Origin: CAZZCU01 sp964652825
Lineage (GTDB): Bacteria; Bdellovibrionota_B; Oligoflexia; Oligoflexales; CAZZCU01
DNA: 38,485 bases
Reading direction: 5' to 3'
NCBI GenBank assembly: GCA_964652825.1
Contig: CAZZCU010000021.1
Coordinates: forward strand, 1-38,485
Both the position numbers and the translations under genes were made by a program. Below, piece after piece: positions 8,956 through 17,884 of the stretch. Below the pieces are notes generated by a model. It saw only the letters and a program-made list of their open reading frames with translations. It ran no database searches and was not told the origin of the DNA. How positions within the stretch are numbered: position 1 is the first letter of the stretch; the number at the start of each line of letters is the position of its first letter.

Positions 8956-9510
8956 TTAACGGGTGCGTTCGAGATGCACCGCCAAATGCTCGTCATCCGA
9001 TGCATACAAGACCACATCATTGCCCTGAACTTCACCATTCTCCAGAGACAAGCGGATCATGCGTTTACCTGGCTTTGCCAATTCACCACCGGCACCGGCT
9101 GGCATGGCGACACCGATCAGTCGTGCAAAATCAGCGTCACTGATGAGTACTTGCCAAGCTTTACTGGGAACGCTGCCTATACTTTGAGCAGTACGTAGCC
9201 GTACCGGAATCTTGGCACGCGGCGATACAAGCATGAAATCATCATCCCCACGCCGGGTTAACAGCCAGGTTTCTTGAAAGCTCTCGGTCTGAGTAGCCGA
9301 TTGTGCATTTTGAAAACGCGCCCGGGTGATCTGCCAGGAGGCCGCAAACGATTTTCCTGGCGCATGCCGCTCCAGCGAGGACTTGGCGCCAAGTTCAGGC
9401 TCCGCGCTTAGATCCTGCAACACCGTTGCCTGAGCCACATCAATGCAGCACCACGCACCAAGCGCGAAAAGGATCCCCGGCGCCCAAGCAGCCGCTGTTT
9501 TATATTGCAT
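8956..9510 (-). CDS. Exported protein of unknown function
   Basis: A 184-residue protein with a signal peptide ending near DVAQA. The rest reads as a single beta-rich domain (repeated W-x-I, RLRTAQ, VLYASDD) without recognisable motifs. It converges on the preceding gene with a 15-nt gap and diverges from the gene at 9618 across an AT-rich promoter region. A lipocalin-like or lipid-carrier fold is possible but unsupported. Confidence 0.65.
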   Translation of the reverse strand: MQYKTAAAWAPGILFALGAWCCIDVAQATVLQDLSAEPELGAKSSLERHAPGKSFAASWQITRARFQNAQSATQTESFQETWLLTRRGDDDFMLVSPRAKIPVRLRTAQSIGSVPSKAWQVLISDADFARLIGVAMPAGAGGELAKPGKRMIRLSLENGEVQGNDVVLYASDDEHLAVHLERTR

Positions 9511-9572
9511 ATAAACTCGCTAGTGGGAGTTTTAATAAAACATTAGTTTAATTATTAGTTTACCTCATCGAT

Positions 9573-9600
9573 TTGATCTTTCAAATGGACGTCTTATAAG
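9573..9600 (+). promoter_or_regulatory. Putative sigma-70-type promoter for the 457-residue exported protein
   Basis: TTGATC (9573-9578), a 16-nt spacer and TATAAG (9595-9600) lie in an AT-rich divergent intergenic region just upstream of the gene beginning near 9618. The match is close to consensus but unsupported by any other data. Confidence 0.35.
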
Positions 9601-9617
9601 TTACTTTAAATTAATCA

Positions 9618-10991
9618 GTGAAATCACTTAGAGATCAGGTACCTGTGCCAACGCAGATAACAGTTTATCGCTTGCTGCTGGCTTCCTTGGTTGCCAGTTT
9701 GTGGGTCTTCCCTCAGGAAGTGGAAGCCGGCATTCACGAAGCACCGATCGTGTTGCGTGGCTACAACGTACGTGCCGTGGCGCGCTATCCCTTATCGATG
9801 TATCGCCTGTATCGCACCGGTCCCAATGGGATGGCGGTTCCCATTCCCTTTCAGTTCGATGAAATCAACGAGATCGGTGACTATGTTCTTGATCAAGGCA
9901 GTCCGGTCACGGCAAAAACCGGCAATGGGATTTTTGATCTGCGCGATGAGCTGGCATTCATGGGCAATGACGTAGGTCCACTGGAAGCTCCCAAACGCTG
10001 GCCCAACAATCAGCCACCCACTGTCGTTTATGAAGTGCGTTTCGCCAATCCCGTCAACAAAGCCGCCAAGCCCGGCGCCGTTTATATCGGTATCTTCTTT
10101 GATAAATCACCGATGCTGCCGCCGATCACACCGTATGTGATTTTTAATCTGCAGAAAGGCGAAGTCATCACCTCACGCTATCGCTATGAATTTGATAAGC
10201 AGAATTATCTCATCCTCAAAAACGTCGACATGGTAAAACGCGATGACCAGGGCAAGCGAACTCTAAGCACGCTGTTGGATTCCGCCTCATTTTTTCTGCG
10301 TGCAGATTTAAAGTATTTTTTGACCTTTGAGGTTAATCATCGTTCGATCAACAGCAAGATTGAAGCGTATAAAACTGGTCCGATACGAACCATCGCTCGT
10401 ATCAGCTTTTTCTACTCCATCTTAAAGCTCAAATTTGAATTGGGAATGTATACAGAAGTTTCTTTCTTCTCAAATTCGGTGCTTTTGCCCGCAGTCATGT
10501 ATAATCCTCTGGATGGACAACGCAACGTTAACAAAGGTAGTGGTTTCTACTATGGCTTTGCCGTACGCCAGCCGTTCAGCAACTACAAAATCGAAACCAA
10601 TATGGAGCCCTACCGTGAAGCCACGAGTCTGCTTGACATGTTCAAGTCCGACCCCAAACCACAGTCGCTCTATTGGCTGGCAGCAACCGGTGCGGATCAC
10701 ATGATGTATGTCGAGATCGCACCGTCAGACGCCATGCTAAGCCGCGGTAATATTCCACGCTTATACCGAGAGGATGTCGCCGGCACCGATCTGCTGCGGC
10801 GCTCCAATGACAAAGCCTTGCCGCTCGGGAAGAGCCCGGTGAATCTGGCGCTATATTTTGACTTAACCAAGTTCGATGAAGGTGAGCATAAAATCGCCTT
10901 TCGTTTATTTTTCGAGAACCGCGCGGATCCTAAAGATCTAGAGGTTTATCGGAATCTAAATGACTGGCAGATTTCGGTTCAACAGCTTTAA
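9618..10991 (+). CDS. Exported protein of unknown function (457 aa)
   Basis: An N-terminal hydrophobic stretch at about residues 17-36 ends in EVEAG, so this is a signal peptide and the protein is exported. The mature protein starts with a beta domain (IVLRGYNVRAVARYPLSMYRLY), contains FQFDEINEIGDYV and IFDLRDELAFMGND segments, and is rich in Phe, Tyr and Asn. A metal- or sugar-handling role is conceivable from the acidic segments, but no catalytic motif is clear. The start is doubtful: GTG at 9618 has no ribosome-binding site, and GTG at 9645 is only preceded by AGGT at short spacing. The gene is followed after 17 nt by the coiled-coil protein gene, so an operon is likely. Confidence 0.7.
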   Translation: MKSLRDQVPVPTQITVYRLLLASLVASLWVFPQEVEAGIHEAPIVLRGYNVRAVARYPLSMYRLYRTGPNGMAVPIPFQFDEINEIGDYVLDQGSPVTAKTGNGIFDLRDELAFMGNDVGPLEAPKRWPNNQPPTVVYEVRFANPVNKAAKPGAVYIGIFFDKSPMLPPITPYVIFNLQKGEVITSRYRYEFDKQNYLILKNVDMVKRDDQGKRTLSTLLDSASFFLRADLKYFLTFEVNHRSINSKIEAYKTGPIRTIARISFFYSILKLKFELGMYTEVSFFSNSVLLPAVMYNPLDGQRNVNKGSGFYYGFAVRQPFSNYKIETNMEPYREATSLLDMFKSDPKPQSLYWLAATGADHMMYVEIAPSDAMLSRGNIPRLYREDVAGTDLLRRSNDKALPLGKSPVNLALYFDLTKFDEGEHKIAFRLFFENRADPKDLEVYRNLNDWQISVQQL

Positions 10992-11008
10992 GCGGGAGGT
11001 GCGAAGGA

Positions 11009-12040
11009 ATGCACGACGACATCATGAACGAAGACACTGGCGGCGACATGGACCAATTCCCAACCCCGGCGCAAATCTACGGCGCCTCGGCATTTGAATC
11101 CGGAGAAACGGAGAGCAACACCGTGCCGAATCCTGAACAGGAGGCAACAGCGGCCGCAGGCGACAACCTGCCGATGATCGTCTGGCTGCGTGGCGACGAG
11201 CCGATTGCCGATGAATTTGTTATCGACGCCGAGGGCGCCATGCAGATGCTCGGCATCAAACGTTCGCGACTCACCCAGATCTCCGGGCGCGAATTGCGCG
11301 TAGGTCGCATCCGCATCGATCGCTACACGCGGCCGGTATACCGGATGAAAGACATCCTTGACTACAAGAACTGGACGCGTTCGACAGCTACCCATGCACG
11401 CGCATCGGCGGCGATCAATGACGCGGCGAAAGCACTGGAGACCCGTGCGGATGCCCTGAATGAGCGTTTTGAAAACGCCATTCAAGCTTGTACATCCACC
11501 ATTCAGGATATCGTTGAGGACGAGAATCATCGGATGCTCGAAGCCCAGCTTGATCGCATGAATCAGATCGAAGAAACGCTTTGTCGCACCGCGTCCATGG
11601 CCGGTGAGGGCTTGCAGGCAAGTTTTAGCGATATCCGCGGCGTTTTGGACGGTATTCTCGAAAAGGCTGATGCTTTACCGCCATTAAAAGATGATCTGCA
11701 AAAGCTGCGAGTCGCTCTTGAGCACGTGAATAATCTGACGCTTGACCTGCATACGAATCTAAAAACCGGTCAGCAGATGCAATTGCAGTTCAACCGCGAT
11801 ATCGGCAAGGCACTCAGTTTGATCATCGAGTTTCAGCGTGAAGCCACCAATGCTCACACCTCGGCGCTGCAACAGCTTCATCAAAATATGGAGCAAATCA
11901 ACCAGCGCCTGGTTACGGCAACCAATCTGCAGCCGGTCAACCAATTCCTGCAACGTCTTCAGCTGATCAAACAGCCGCAGCAGTGCTGGACTAATCTGCC
12001 AGCAGGTGGTGCCGGCGCAAAAGATCAATCATCCCGCTAA
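11009..12040 (+). CDS. Putative DNA-binding (helix-turn-helix) protein with a long coiled coil
   Basis: A 343-residue cytoplasmic protein with an acidic, disordered first 50 residues. Residues about 68-120 resemble a helix-turn-helix/excisionase-like module (EGAMQMLGIKRSRLTQISGRE then R-V-G-R-I-R-I-D-R-Y and VYRMKDI), followed by roughly 180 residues of amphipathic helix rich in Glu, Gln, Leu and Asn. This plan is seen in some chromosome- or plasmid-organising proteins, but no named family is recognised. The start is supported by GGGAGG nine nt upstream. The last 50 bp overlap the 3' end of cmk on the other strand. Confidence 0.65.
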   Translation: MHDDIMNEDTGGDMDQFPTPAQIYGASAFESGETESNTVPNPEQEATAAAGDNLPMIVWLRGDEPIADEFVIDAEGAMQMLGIKRSRLTQISGRELRVGRIRIDRYTRPVYRMKDILDYKNWTRSTATHARASAAINDAAKALETRADALNERFENAIQACTSTIQDIVEDENHRMLEAQLDRMNQIEETLCRTASMAGEGLQASFSDIRGVLDGILEKADALPPLKDDLQKLRVALEHVNNLTLDLHTNLKTGQQMQLQFNRDIGKALSLIIEFQREATNAHTSALQQLHQNMEQINQRLVTATNLQPVNQFLQRLQLIKQPQQCWTNLPAGGAGAKDQSSR

Positions 12041-12695
12041 CAGCTTGCTCAACATTCAAACCACTGGTGTCGAATAACACGGCATCAGTGGCTTGTTTGA
12101 GCGGTGCAGCACCGCGCTCGGCGTCCTGACGATCACGGCGCGCGATATCCCGCATAATATCCTGAAGCGTCATACTGGATGTCGGTCCGCGGGTTTGCAT
12201 CAGTTGATTGAGCCGGCGCTGAGCACGTTCCTCCAGCGACGCCGTCATAAAAATCTTGAGATCCGCATCGGGAAACACCACCGTACCGATATCACGGCCA
12301 TCCACCAAAGCCCCGCCCAAGGATTCTCGCCCTAAACGGCGCTGCAGTGGCAGCAGTTTTTCCCGCACCATGGGCATCTTGGCAACCTTGCTAGCATCAT
12401 TACCGACCTCGACGCTGTCGAGTTTACGCGTCAGGTTCTGGTCTTCAAAATACAGCTCCTGGGTCTGGGGTTTCCACACCGCGTGCCCCACAAACCGGTC
12501 GATCAAAGGCACCAAAATCGCCTCATCATTCAGATCAAAGCCGGCTTTGGCACCAAGCAGTGCCACCGCACGATACAGCGCGCCGGTATTCACGTAAGTC
12601 CAGCCGATTTTCTGGCATACCTGCGCGCAAATACTACTTTTGCCCGAGCCTGCGGGACCATCAACGGCGACAATACTGGTTTTATGTGTGGTCAT
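11991..12695 (-). CDS. cmk: Cytidylate kinase
   Basis: Phosphorylates CMP and dCMP with ATP in pyrimidine nucleotide salvage. The 234-residue protein has the P-loop GPAGSGKS at 13-20, the YVNTGALYRA CMP-site segment, VDGRDIGTVVFPDA, and the lid region R-x-x-x-D-x-x-R (IARRDRQDAERGAAPL). The ATG at 12695 is chosen over an in-frame TTG at 12704. It is the last gene of accA-aroA-cmk, 46 nt after aroA; aroA followed by cmk is a common order. Its 3' end overlaps the convergent coiled-coil gene by 50 bp. Confidence 0.95.
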   Translation of the reverse strand: MTTHKTSIVAVDGPAGSGKSSICAQVCQKIGWTYVNTGALYRAVALLGAKAGFDLNDEAILVPLIDRFVGHAVWKPQTQELYFEDQNLTRKLDSVEVGNDASKVAKMPMVREKLLPLQRRLGRESLGGALVDGRDIGTVVFPDADLKIFMTASLEERAQRRLNQLMQTRGPTSSMTLQDIMRDIARRDRQDAERGAAPLKQATDAVLFDTSGLNVEQAVSGMIDLLRRHHLLAD

Positions 12696-12750
12696 GACAA
12701 CCAACGGCCTTTGCCGGAGTCAGTAAAATTACCAAAGTAAGCCTCGGAGG

Positions 12751-14034
12751 TTACCTTAGTGAGGCTAATACGTCAAAGAATCCTGGATAGCTGACCGCAA
12801 CCGCCGCTGGATCGCTGATCAGTGGTGGTTGTGCAGCCATGGTGCCTAGGATCGCCGCCGCCATGACCAGACGATGATCCTTGTGCGCCGTATACGCGAA
12901 CGTCTCGGGCGTTACGAGGCCGCCGGTTATCAGCAAATCGTCGCCTTCGATCGCGGCACTGGCGCCAGCCGCATGTAACAACGAAATAATTCCCGCCAGC
13001 CGATCGCTTTCCTTATAACGTAGCTCGCCACAGCCGCGAAAACGCGATTCACCTTGGGCGAAAGCGGCGGCTACTGCCAAAATCGGAATTTCATCTATAC
13101 AGCGTGCCACCTCATCGGCCGTGACCTCGACACCACTGAGCTTAGACTTGGTGGCCATCAGCTCAATCGTGCCGGTCTCCTCACCCATAATCGGAGTATC
13201 GTCGGAGACGACGCGGATGATCGCGCCCAACCGGCGCAATACTTCCAGATACTTTAGCCGCAAAGGATTCAGTAGAATATCGGGCAGGCTGATGCCTCGC
13301 CCATGCAGTATGCTCCAGACCACCCAAAACGCCGCCGCCGATGGATCACCGGCGATGCTCATGTGCAATGGCGGCCAGGTCGCCGGTCCACGCACCGTGA
13401 TTTCTTCCATCTCGCCGGTAATGCGTGCCACCATCGGTACGGCCAATGCCCGTAGCATACGCTCAGTATGATCCCGCCCACCGGCCGGCAACGAGATGCT
13501 GGTGCTGCCGATACAGTTGGTTCCCGCCAGCAACACCGCCGACTTAATCTGTGCGGATGCGATGGATGACGTTAAGGCCATGGCCCGCAAGTTTTTGCCA
13601 ATCACTTTCAGCGGCAACCGATCACTACCGCGCGCGCCGTCCAGTGCGATAAACTCGCCGCCCATCTGCTCCAAAAGCTGGAGCAGGCGACGCATCGGCC
13701 GCTGTCGCAGGCTCTCATCGCCATCCACAATAACTTCGACGCCCGGACAGGCAGACAACACACCCAGCAGCAATCTTGCGGTTGTTCCGCTATTGCCGCA
13801 ATCAATCGCTCGGCATTGCTGATCCCAGCCGAGCATGCCTGGTGAGATAACGGTCACGCTTTGTTGATCATCCGTAATAGATGTCACACAGCCGAGCGCC
13901 TGCAGGGCATGCAAAGTCGCGCGACAATCGGCGCCAAGATTGGGCCGCTTAATAGTACTGGTGCCGGTAGCCATGCCCGCCAACAGCAAAGCACGATGGG
14001 TTAAGGACTTATCAGGTGGGCAATGGAGCTTCAA
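12751..14034 (-). CDS. aroA: 3-phosphoshikimate 1-carboxyvinyltransferase (EPSP synthase)
   Basis: Joins shikimate-3-phosphate and phosphoenolpyruvate in the chorismate pathway. The 427-residue protein shows the N-terminal PPDKS (usually PGDKS) with its substrate-binding Lys, the NSGTTARLL segment, the RPM-R segment, GDPSAAAFW and the late KESDR motif. The start is a TTG at 14034, 23 bp inside the end of accA, so translation is probably coupled. The N-terminus is short, with only five residues before PPDKS, as in some other AroA proteins. No ATG exists in frame further upstream, and the spacing to a G-rich stretch gives only a weak ribosome-binding site. Confidence 0.93.
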   Translation of the reverse strand: MKLHCPPDKSLTHRALLLAGMATGTSTIKRPNLGADCRATLHALQALGCVTSITDDQQSVTVISPGMLGWDQQCRAIDCGNSGTTARLLLGVLSACPGVEVIVDGDESLRQRPMRRLLQLLEQMGGEFIALDGARGSDRLPLKVIGKNLRAMALTSSIASAQIKSAVLLAGTNCIGSTSISLPAGGRDHTERMLRALAVPMVARITGEMEEITVRGPATWPPLHMSIAGDPSAAAFWVVWSILHGRGISLPDILLNPLRLKYLEVLRRLGAIIRVVSDDTPIMGEETGTIELMATKSKLSGVEVTADEVARCIDEIPILAVAAAFAQGESRFRGCGELRYKESDRLAGIISLLHAAGASAAIEGDDLLITGGLVTPETFAYTAHKDHRLVMAAAILGTMAAQPPLISDPAAVAVSYPGFFDVLASLR

Positions 14035-14977
14035 CGACCGCCCCCATCGCCATAAATTTATGCATCCGGTGAGCGCGCAATTGATCGCCGGTCATTTGTC
14101 TAAGATCAGCAATATCCGCCAGTACCCGCTGCTTGATGCTGGCAGCCGTTACGTCAATACTCCGATGCGCGCCACCTTTGGGCTCATCAATGATGCTGTC
14201 GATCACACCCAGACGCAAAGCCGGTTTGGCCGTCAAACGCAAACTCTCGGCGGCATCCGCGGCTTTGCCGGCGTCTTTCATCAAAATGGACGCGCAACCT
14301 TCCGGCGATATCACTGAGTACACTGCATGTTCGAGCATATGAACGCGATTGGCCACCGCCAGTGCCAACGCACCGCCGCTGCCGCCCTCGCCTACGACCA
14401 CCGTTACGATCGGTACTCGCAAACGCGTCATCACCATAATGTTCTTGGCAATCGCTTCGGATTGACCGCGCTCTTCGGCGTCGATGCCTGGATAAGCGCC
14501 CGGTGTATCGATCAGAGTTACGATTGGCAGATCAAAACGCTCCGCCATCGACATCATCCGCAATGCCTTGCGATAGCCTTCGGGACGCGGCATACCGAAA
14601 TTACGGAAGATATTATCTTTGGTACCTCGGCCTTTTTGATGACCGATGATAACAACTGAATGATCATCAATCGTCGCCAACCCACCAACAATCGCTTTGT
14701 CGTCCAAAAAATTGCGATCACCATGCAACTCAATAAAAGAAGAGCACATTGCCTGAATCAATTCCAAAGTATTCGGCCGACGCGGATGGCGGGACAACTG
14801 CACCTTTTCATAAGCGTTCAGCTTGCCAAATATTTCGCCGCGCAATTTTTGTACACGTTCTTCGAGTTCACGAATCTCGCGATCCATATTGATCGCCTCG
14901 CCGGCGGCCAGACGCTTTAAGTCATCAATCTTGGTTTCCAGCTCGGCGATCGGCTTTTCTAGGGGAATATAATCCAT
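14012..14977 (-). CDS. accA: Acetyl-CoA carboxylase carboxyltransferase subunit alpha
   Basis: The alpha subunit of the carboxyltransferase that transfers CO2 from carboxybiotin to acetyl-CoA, the first step of fatty acid synthesis. The length of 321 residues is typical. Visible features: N-terminal helical segment, RHPRRPNTLE, ELHGDRNF, GHQKGRGTKDN, and the acyl-CoA-binding core with DTPGAYPG, ERGQSEAIA, GEGGSGGALAL and the YSVISPEGCASIL segment. accD is not in this window. It heads the accA-aroA-cmk set and overlaps aroA by 23 bp. Confidence 0.96.
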   Translation of the reverse strand: MDYIPLEKPIAELETKIDDLKRLAAGEAINMDREIRELEERVQKLRGEIFGKLNAYEKVQLSRHPRRPNTLELIQAMCSSFIELHGDRNFLDDKAIVGGLATIDDHSVVIIGHQKGRGTKDNIFRNFGMPRPEGYRKALRMMSMAERFDLPIVTLIDTPGAYPGIDAEERGQSEAIAKNIMVMTRLRVPIVTVVVGEGGSGGALALAVANRVHMLEHAVYSVISPEGCASILMKDAGKAADAAESLRLTAKPALRLGVIDSIIDEPKGGAHRSIDVTAASIKQRVLADIADLRQMTGDQLRAHRMHKFMAMGAVVEAPLPT

Positions 14978-15067
14978 AATTTCAACATATTATGATTAAT
15001 CGAACATAGACTCCACGCCGCATATTGCTAAGCGCCCGTCCGACTGTCAATGACAAAGGCACGCCCA

Positions 15068-16108
15068 TCAAGGACTGGTGAAAACTAAGCCGTGTTTTTG
15101 CTGGAGTTCTCGGAACCAGTCGCGATGATACTGTTGCCACAAGTCCACGTATTCCGACATTTTCTTGCCCTGACCATCGATCTCGATCAGCCAGCCGCCG
15201 CGCGTCACACCCGCCAAATGCCAGCTATCATCCTCCAAGATGAACAACGGGCCACCAGAATCACCCGCACCAGATGCAGAATCAACGCCGCTGTCGATGC
15301 CACCAAAACCTCCGCTGAACTGCAGCATGCCACCCACCAATTTGGAGATCACATTGGTTCCGGAACGTTTGGTGCCCGAGCCGGTTTCCTTGTAGCCACG
15401 ATCACGGAAATTACCGGTACATTCGTTTTTGAGAAAATCATCGTAGTTGATTTGCTTCGCGACCATAGCAGCCTTCAACCCTTCACGTTCACAAGCAACG
15501 GGACAACCGACTGCTTGCTTCACGGGCTTCGGCTCATAGTTGTAGATCGTCACATAATCAAAAACCACGCCCGATATCCGCGTACCTAACCTTACCTGGC
15601 ACTTGCCATCTTCATGTACGGCTTCCGCCATGGTGCAGAATTTATCAAACTGCGTGATCAGATTATTGCCATAACCAACGATTTTGAAGGACTCACCTTC
15701 TCGTGGCTGACGAGTGGCAAAGCGAACGATCGTCTCGGCTTTGTGCGTATTAGGAGGAAATTGCAAAACAGCGACGTCATAACGTTTATCAGCAACAGTG
15801 TTACAGTCACTACCTGTGAGCGGCCACTTGGGATGAATATAAATCTTCGTTCTATCAATCACGACATCATTGACCTTGACGGTCTTCGCCCGATGCACGC
15901 AATGCGCCGCGGTAATCAACAGTGAATCACTCAAAAAACTGCCGGTACACGTGCCACCATCATTATTAGTCAGTCGCACGACTTCGGGGAACCCTGATTC
16001 CGGAACACCGTTGGTTATGACCTGCACACGCAGCGGCTCTTGCGGACGACTACGACAACCGGTCGTCATAACCAATGATGCAAGCGCGATCAATGTTACA
16101 TAACGCAT
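15068..16108 (-). CDS. Trypsin-like serine protease, probable lipoprotein
   Basis: A 346-residue secreted S1-family protease. The catalytic triad is visible: His69 in TAAHC, Asp111 in YDVAVLQF and Ser284 in GDSGGPL, with paired Cys around them. Residues 1-18 form a signal peptide ending MTTGC, a plausible but imperfect lipobox (Thr at -3), so it may be a surface lipoprotein. A 100-residue insert between the Asp and Ser segments contains extra Cys (CPVACERE, NECTGNF). The start ATG is preceded by AGAGGG. It follows the SMR gene by 16 nt on the same strand and so looks like the last member of the speD operon, although a functional link is not obvious. Confidence 0.88.
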   Translation of the reverse strand: MRYVTLIALASLVMTTGCRSRPQEPLRVQVITNGVPESGFPEVVRLTNNDGGTCTGSFLSDSLLITAAHCVHRAKTVKVNDVVIDRTKIYIHPKWPLTGSDCNTVADKRYDVAVLQFPPNTHKAETIVRFATRQPREGESFKIVGYGNNLITQFDKFCTMAEAVHEDGKCQVRLGTRISGVVFDYVTIYNYEPKPVKQAVGCPVACEREGLKAAMVAKQINYDDFLKNECTGNFRDRGYKETGSGTKRSGTNVISKLVGGMLQFSGGFGGIDSGVDSASGAGDSGGPLFILEDDSWHLAGVTRGGWLIEIDGQGKKMSEYVDLWQQYHRDWFRELQQKHGLVFTSP

Positions 16109-16124
16109 AAAAACCCTCTTTGGT

Positions 16125-16439
16125 TCAGACCAGCTTGAGACCGACAATAGAGCCGACCAACATCGCCAGTAACATAAGTCTTGCCACGGAAACCGGATCG
16201 CCAAAAAACATGATGCCGACAATCACAGTACCGACCGCACCGATTCCAGTCCATACGGCATAAGCCGTTCCCAACGGAATCACCGTCAGTGATCGGTTTA
16301 AAAAATAAAAACTCAACAAAGCGCACAGGCCAAATAACACAGTATAATGCAGCTTGCTAAAACCATCGGATAGTTTCATCAAACTTGTATAAGCGATTTC
16401 AAAACAACCAGCGATCAGTAAGCTTGTCCAACCCGTCAA
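16125..16439 (-). CDS. Small multidrug resistance (SMR) family exporter, Gdx/SugE-like
   Basis: A 104-residue inner-membrane protein with four transmembrane helices, the size of the SMR family, which works as a proton-coupled dual-topology dimer. The essential Glu14 is in helix 1 and the GTAYAVWTGIGAVG segment matches the guanidinium-exporter (Gdx/SugE) subtype better than the EmrE type. The start is a TTG that overlaps the bpsA stop (TTGA); AGGAGGG sits about eight nt upstream and strongly supports it. Because it is translationally coupled to speD and bpsA, its substrate may be a polyamine or a guanidino compound; that is inference. MdtIJ, a spermidine exporter, belongs to the same superfamily. 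Confidence 0.88.
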   Translation of the reverse strand: MTGWTSLLIAGCFEIAYTSLMKLSDGFSKLHYTVLFGLCALLSFYFLNRSLTVIPLGTAYAVWTGIGAVGTVIVGIMFFGDPVSVARLMLLAMLVGSIVGLKLV

Positions 16440-17434
16440 GAAACGTCCCTCCTATCGCCTTGTGGACACAGCATTAACATATCCGAAACAAAGAAATGCA
16501 AACGCCAACGCTTACTTCTCAAGATACGCCAATTGCCGGTGAGCAAACCAGCGACAGCAATTGCCGCGTTCAAAAAATGCCGGCGACCAGCGGGTAACGG
16601 ATAAGTACTATGCCCAGGCAAAAAAGCCTGCACCGCCAACTGCCGACGGCGCAGATAAGCGTTAAATTGCGCCACGCCGCTTGGCAGCTGCGACATCAGA
16701 TTCGTCGTCAGCATCATGGCTTGCGGCCAACGCCGATCATTGATCTGATATGCGGCTTCAAGAAACATGCTGACACCCTCGTAGCTGCATGGCGGGTCCA
16801 TCATGATCAGCGCAAAATCAGTATGTAGACTGGAAGACAACGGCTTACTCAAATCGTGCTGCAAACAACGAATGTTCAGATCATACGTGCGTGCTTGCTG
16901 CTGAATACGCGCTAAAATGTGCGGATCAATATCGACAACTTGAATGTTGCTGAAACCAGCTTTCGCCAGTTCAATACTCACGCCATCATCATCACCCAAC
17001 ACCAGAACCGGAGCATCGTAAGCAACACGTTCTTTTGCTAATTCCACGCGCGCAAGAGCCGTTGCGCGTGTGCAGGGTAACTGCCGGAATTTATCCTGAA
17101 AGCCGGTATCGCTATCATTATGCAATACTGGTGTGATCAGGTCCTCCGTCCACGCCTCTGCTTGTCGCAGTACGTGTTGATTCTTGGCAATCTGATCGAT
17201 ATAAACAGCAACGATATCCTGCCAGTCGGCGCCAACTATGCGCATAAATCCTTCATGTTGAAACGGACGAATCATGAAGGTCGTCACGCCACGGGCCAGA
17301 CCTTCATTCATTAGGCCTGGGCGCCGCCGACGGATCGCATCCAACCGGCGGATCACGTCACACTCATCAACCAAATCATAGCCATGCCGCCGCAATGACT
17401 GCCAACTCACATCAACATTATCCATGTGCTGCAC
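16436..17434 (-). CDS. BpsA-like aminopropyltransferase (branched-chain polyamine synthase family)
   Basis: A 332-residue Rossmann-type enzyme resembling N4-bis(aminopropyl)spermidine synthase (BpsA), which transfers aminopropyl groups from decarboxylated SAM to polyamines. Visible: the GDDD motif at 147-150, DID at 168-170 and DPP at 213-215, in the order expected for the family, plus a preceding TRATALARV segment. The residue after DPP is Cys rather than the Glu I recall from archaeal BpsA, so product specificity may differ. The start GTG at 17434 follows the speD stop by 3 nt and has GGAGG upstream; an ATG at 17425 is possible. speD next door would supply the aminopropyl donor. A plain spermidine-synthase role is the main alternative, as no speE is seen here. 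Confidence 0.75.
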   Translation of the reverse strand: MQHMDNVDVSWQSLRRHGYDLVDECDVIRRLDAIRRRRPGLMNEGLARGVTTFMIRPFQHEGFMRIVGADWQDIVAVYIDQIAKNQHVLRQAEAWTEDLITPVLHNDSDTGFQDKFRQLPCTRATALARVELAKERVAYDAPVLVLGDDDGVSIELAKAGFSNIQVVDIDPHILARIQQQARTYDLNIRCLQHDLSKPLSSSLHTDFALIMMDPPCSYEGVSMFLEAAYQINDRRWPQAMMLTTNLMSQLPSGVAQFNAYLRRRQLAVQAFLPGHSTYPLPAGRRHFLNAAIAVAGLLTGNWRILRSKRWRLHFFVSDMLMLCPQGDRRDVS

Positions 17435-17437
17435 GCG

Positions 17438-17845
17438 CTAACCTCCAATCACCGAGAGTTTTGGCGACGGCGGCACCGGATTGTCCTGATATAAACAGTT
17501 TTCCGCAACCGGCTGAGGCACACCACGAGCGAAGATCGCTGACGCACTCCGCGTCATGCTTATATCACTCAAAAGTTCCTCGCGAAGCTGATTCATATCG
17601 AGACCAGGTGTACAAATATAAAGATCTACGCTGACAAAGTTGTGCTCAGGATAGGTATGGATACTGAAGTGTGATTCGGAAAGAATCAGCACTCGCGTCA
17701 ATCCGTATGGTTCAAACCGAAACTCACTGCGCGCCACAACATGAAAGCGGGTTTCGATAAATTGAGTTAACCTCTCCACAGCTCTGTCACATTGATTTTC
17801 TTCCAACCAAATATCGAGAAGCAAATGCTGACCACGCGTGTCCAC
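17438..17845 (-). CDS. speD: S-adenosylmethionine decarboxylase proenzyme
   Basis: A pyruvoyl enzyme making decarboxylated SAM, the aminopropyl donor for polyamines. The protein is about 135 residues from a GTG at 17845, normal for the small bacterial type. The SESHFSIHTYPE motif holds the self-cleavage site between Glu and Ser (Ser becomes the pyruvoyl group), the processing His, and later the active-site Cys in DLYIC. The start is uncertain: a TTG at 17869 and a GTG at 17863 are in frame, but only 17845 has GGAGG upstream (short spacing) and fits the usual N-terminus. It is followed after 3 nt by the bpsA-like gene. Confidence 0.92.
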   Translation of the reverse strand: MDTRGQHLLLDIWLEENQCDRAVERLTQFIETRFHVVARSEFRFEPYGLTRVLILSESHFSIHTYPEHNFVSVDLYICTPGLDMNQLREELLSDISMTRSASAIFARGVPQPVAENCLYQDNPVPPSPKLSVIGG

Positions 17846-17884
17846 GGCACCTCCAAATGTCACATGCAATCGGTTAATCAGAAC

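Noticed and set aside
10988..11530. 180-residue open frame on the minus strand opposite the coiled-coil gene
   Set aside because: It lies entirely inside a well-supported plus-strand gene with a good ribosome-binding site and shows no recognisable domain, so it is a shadow frame.
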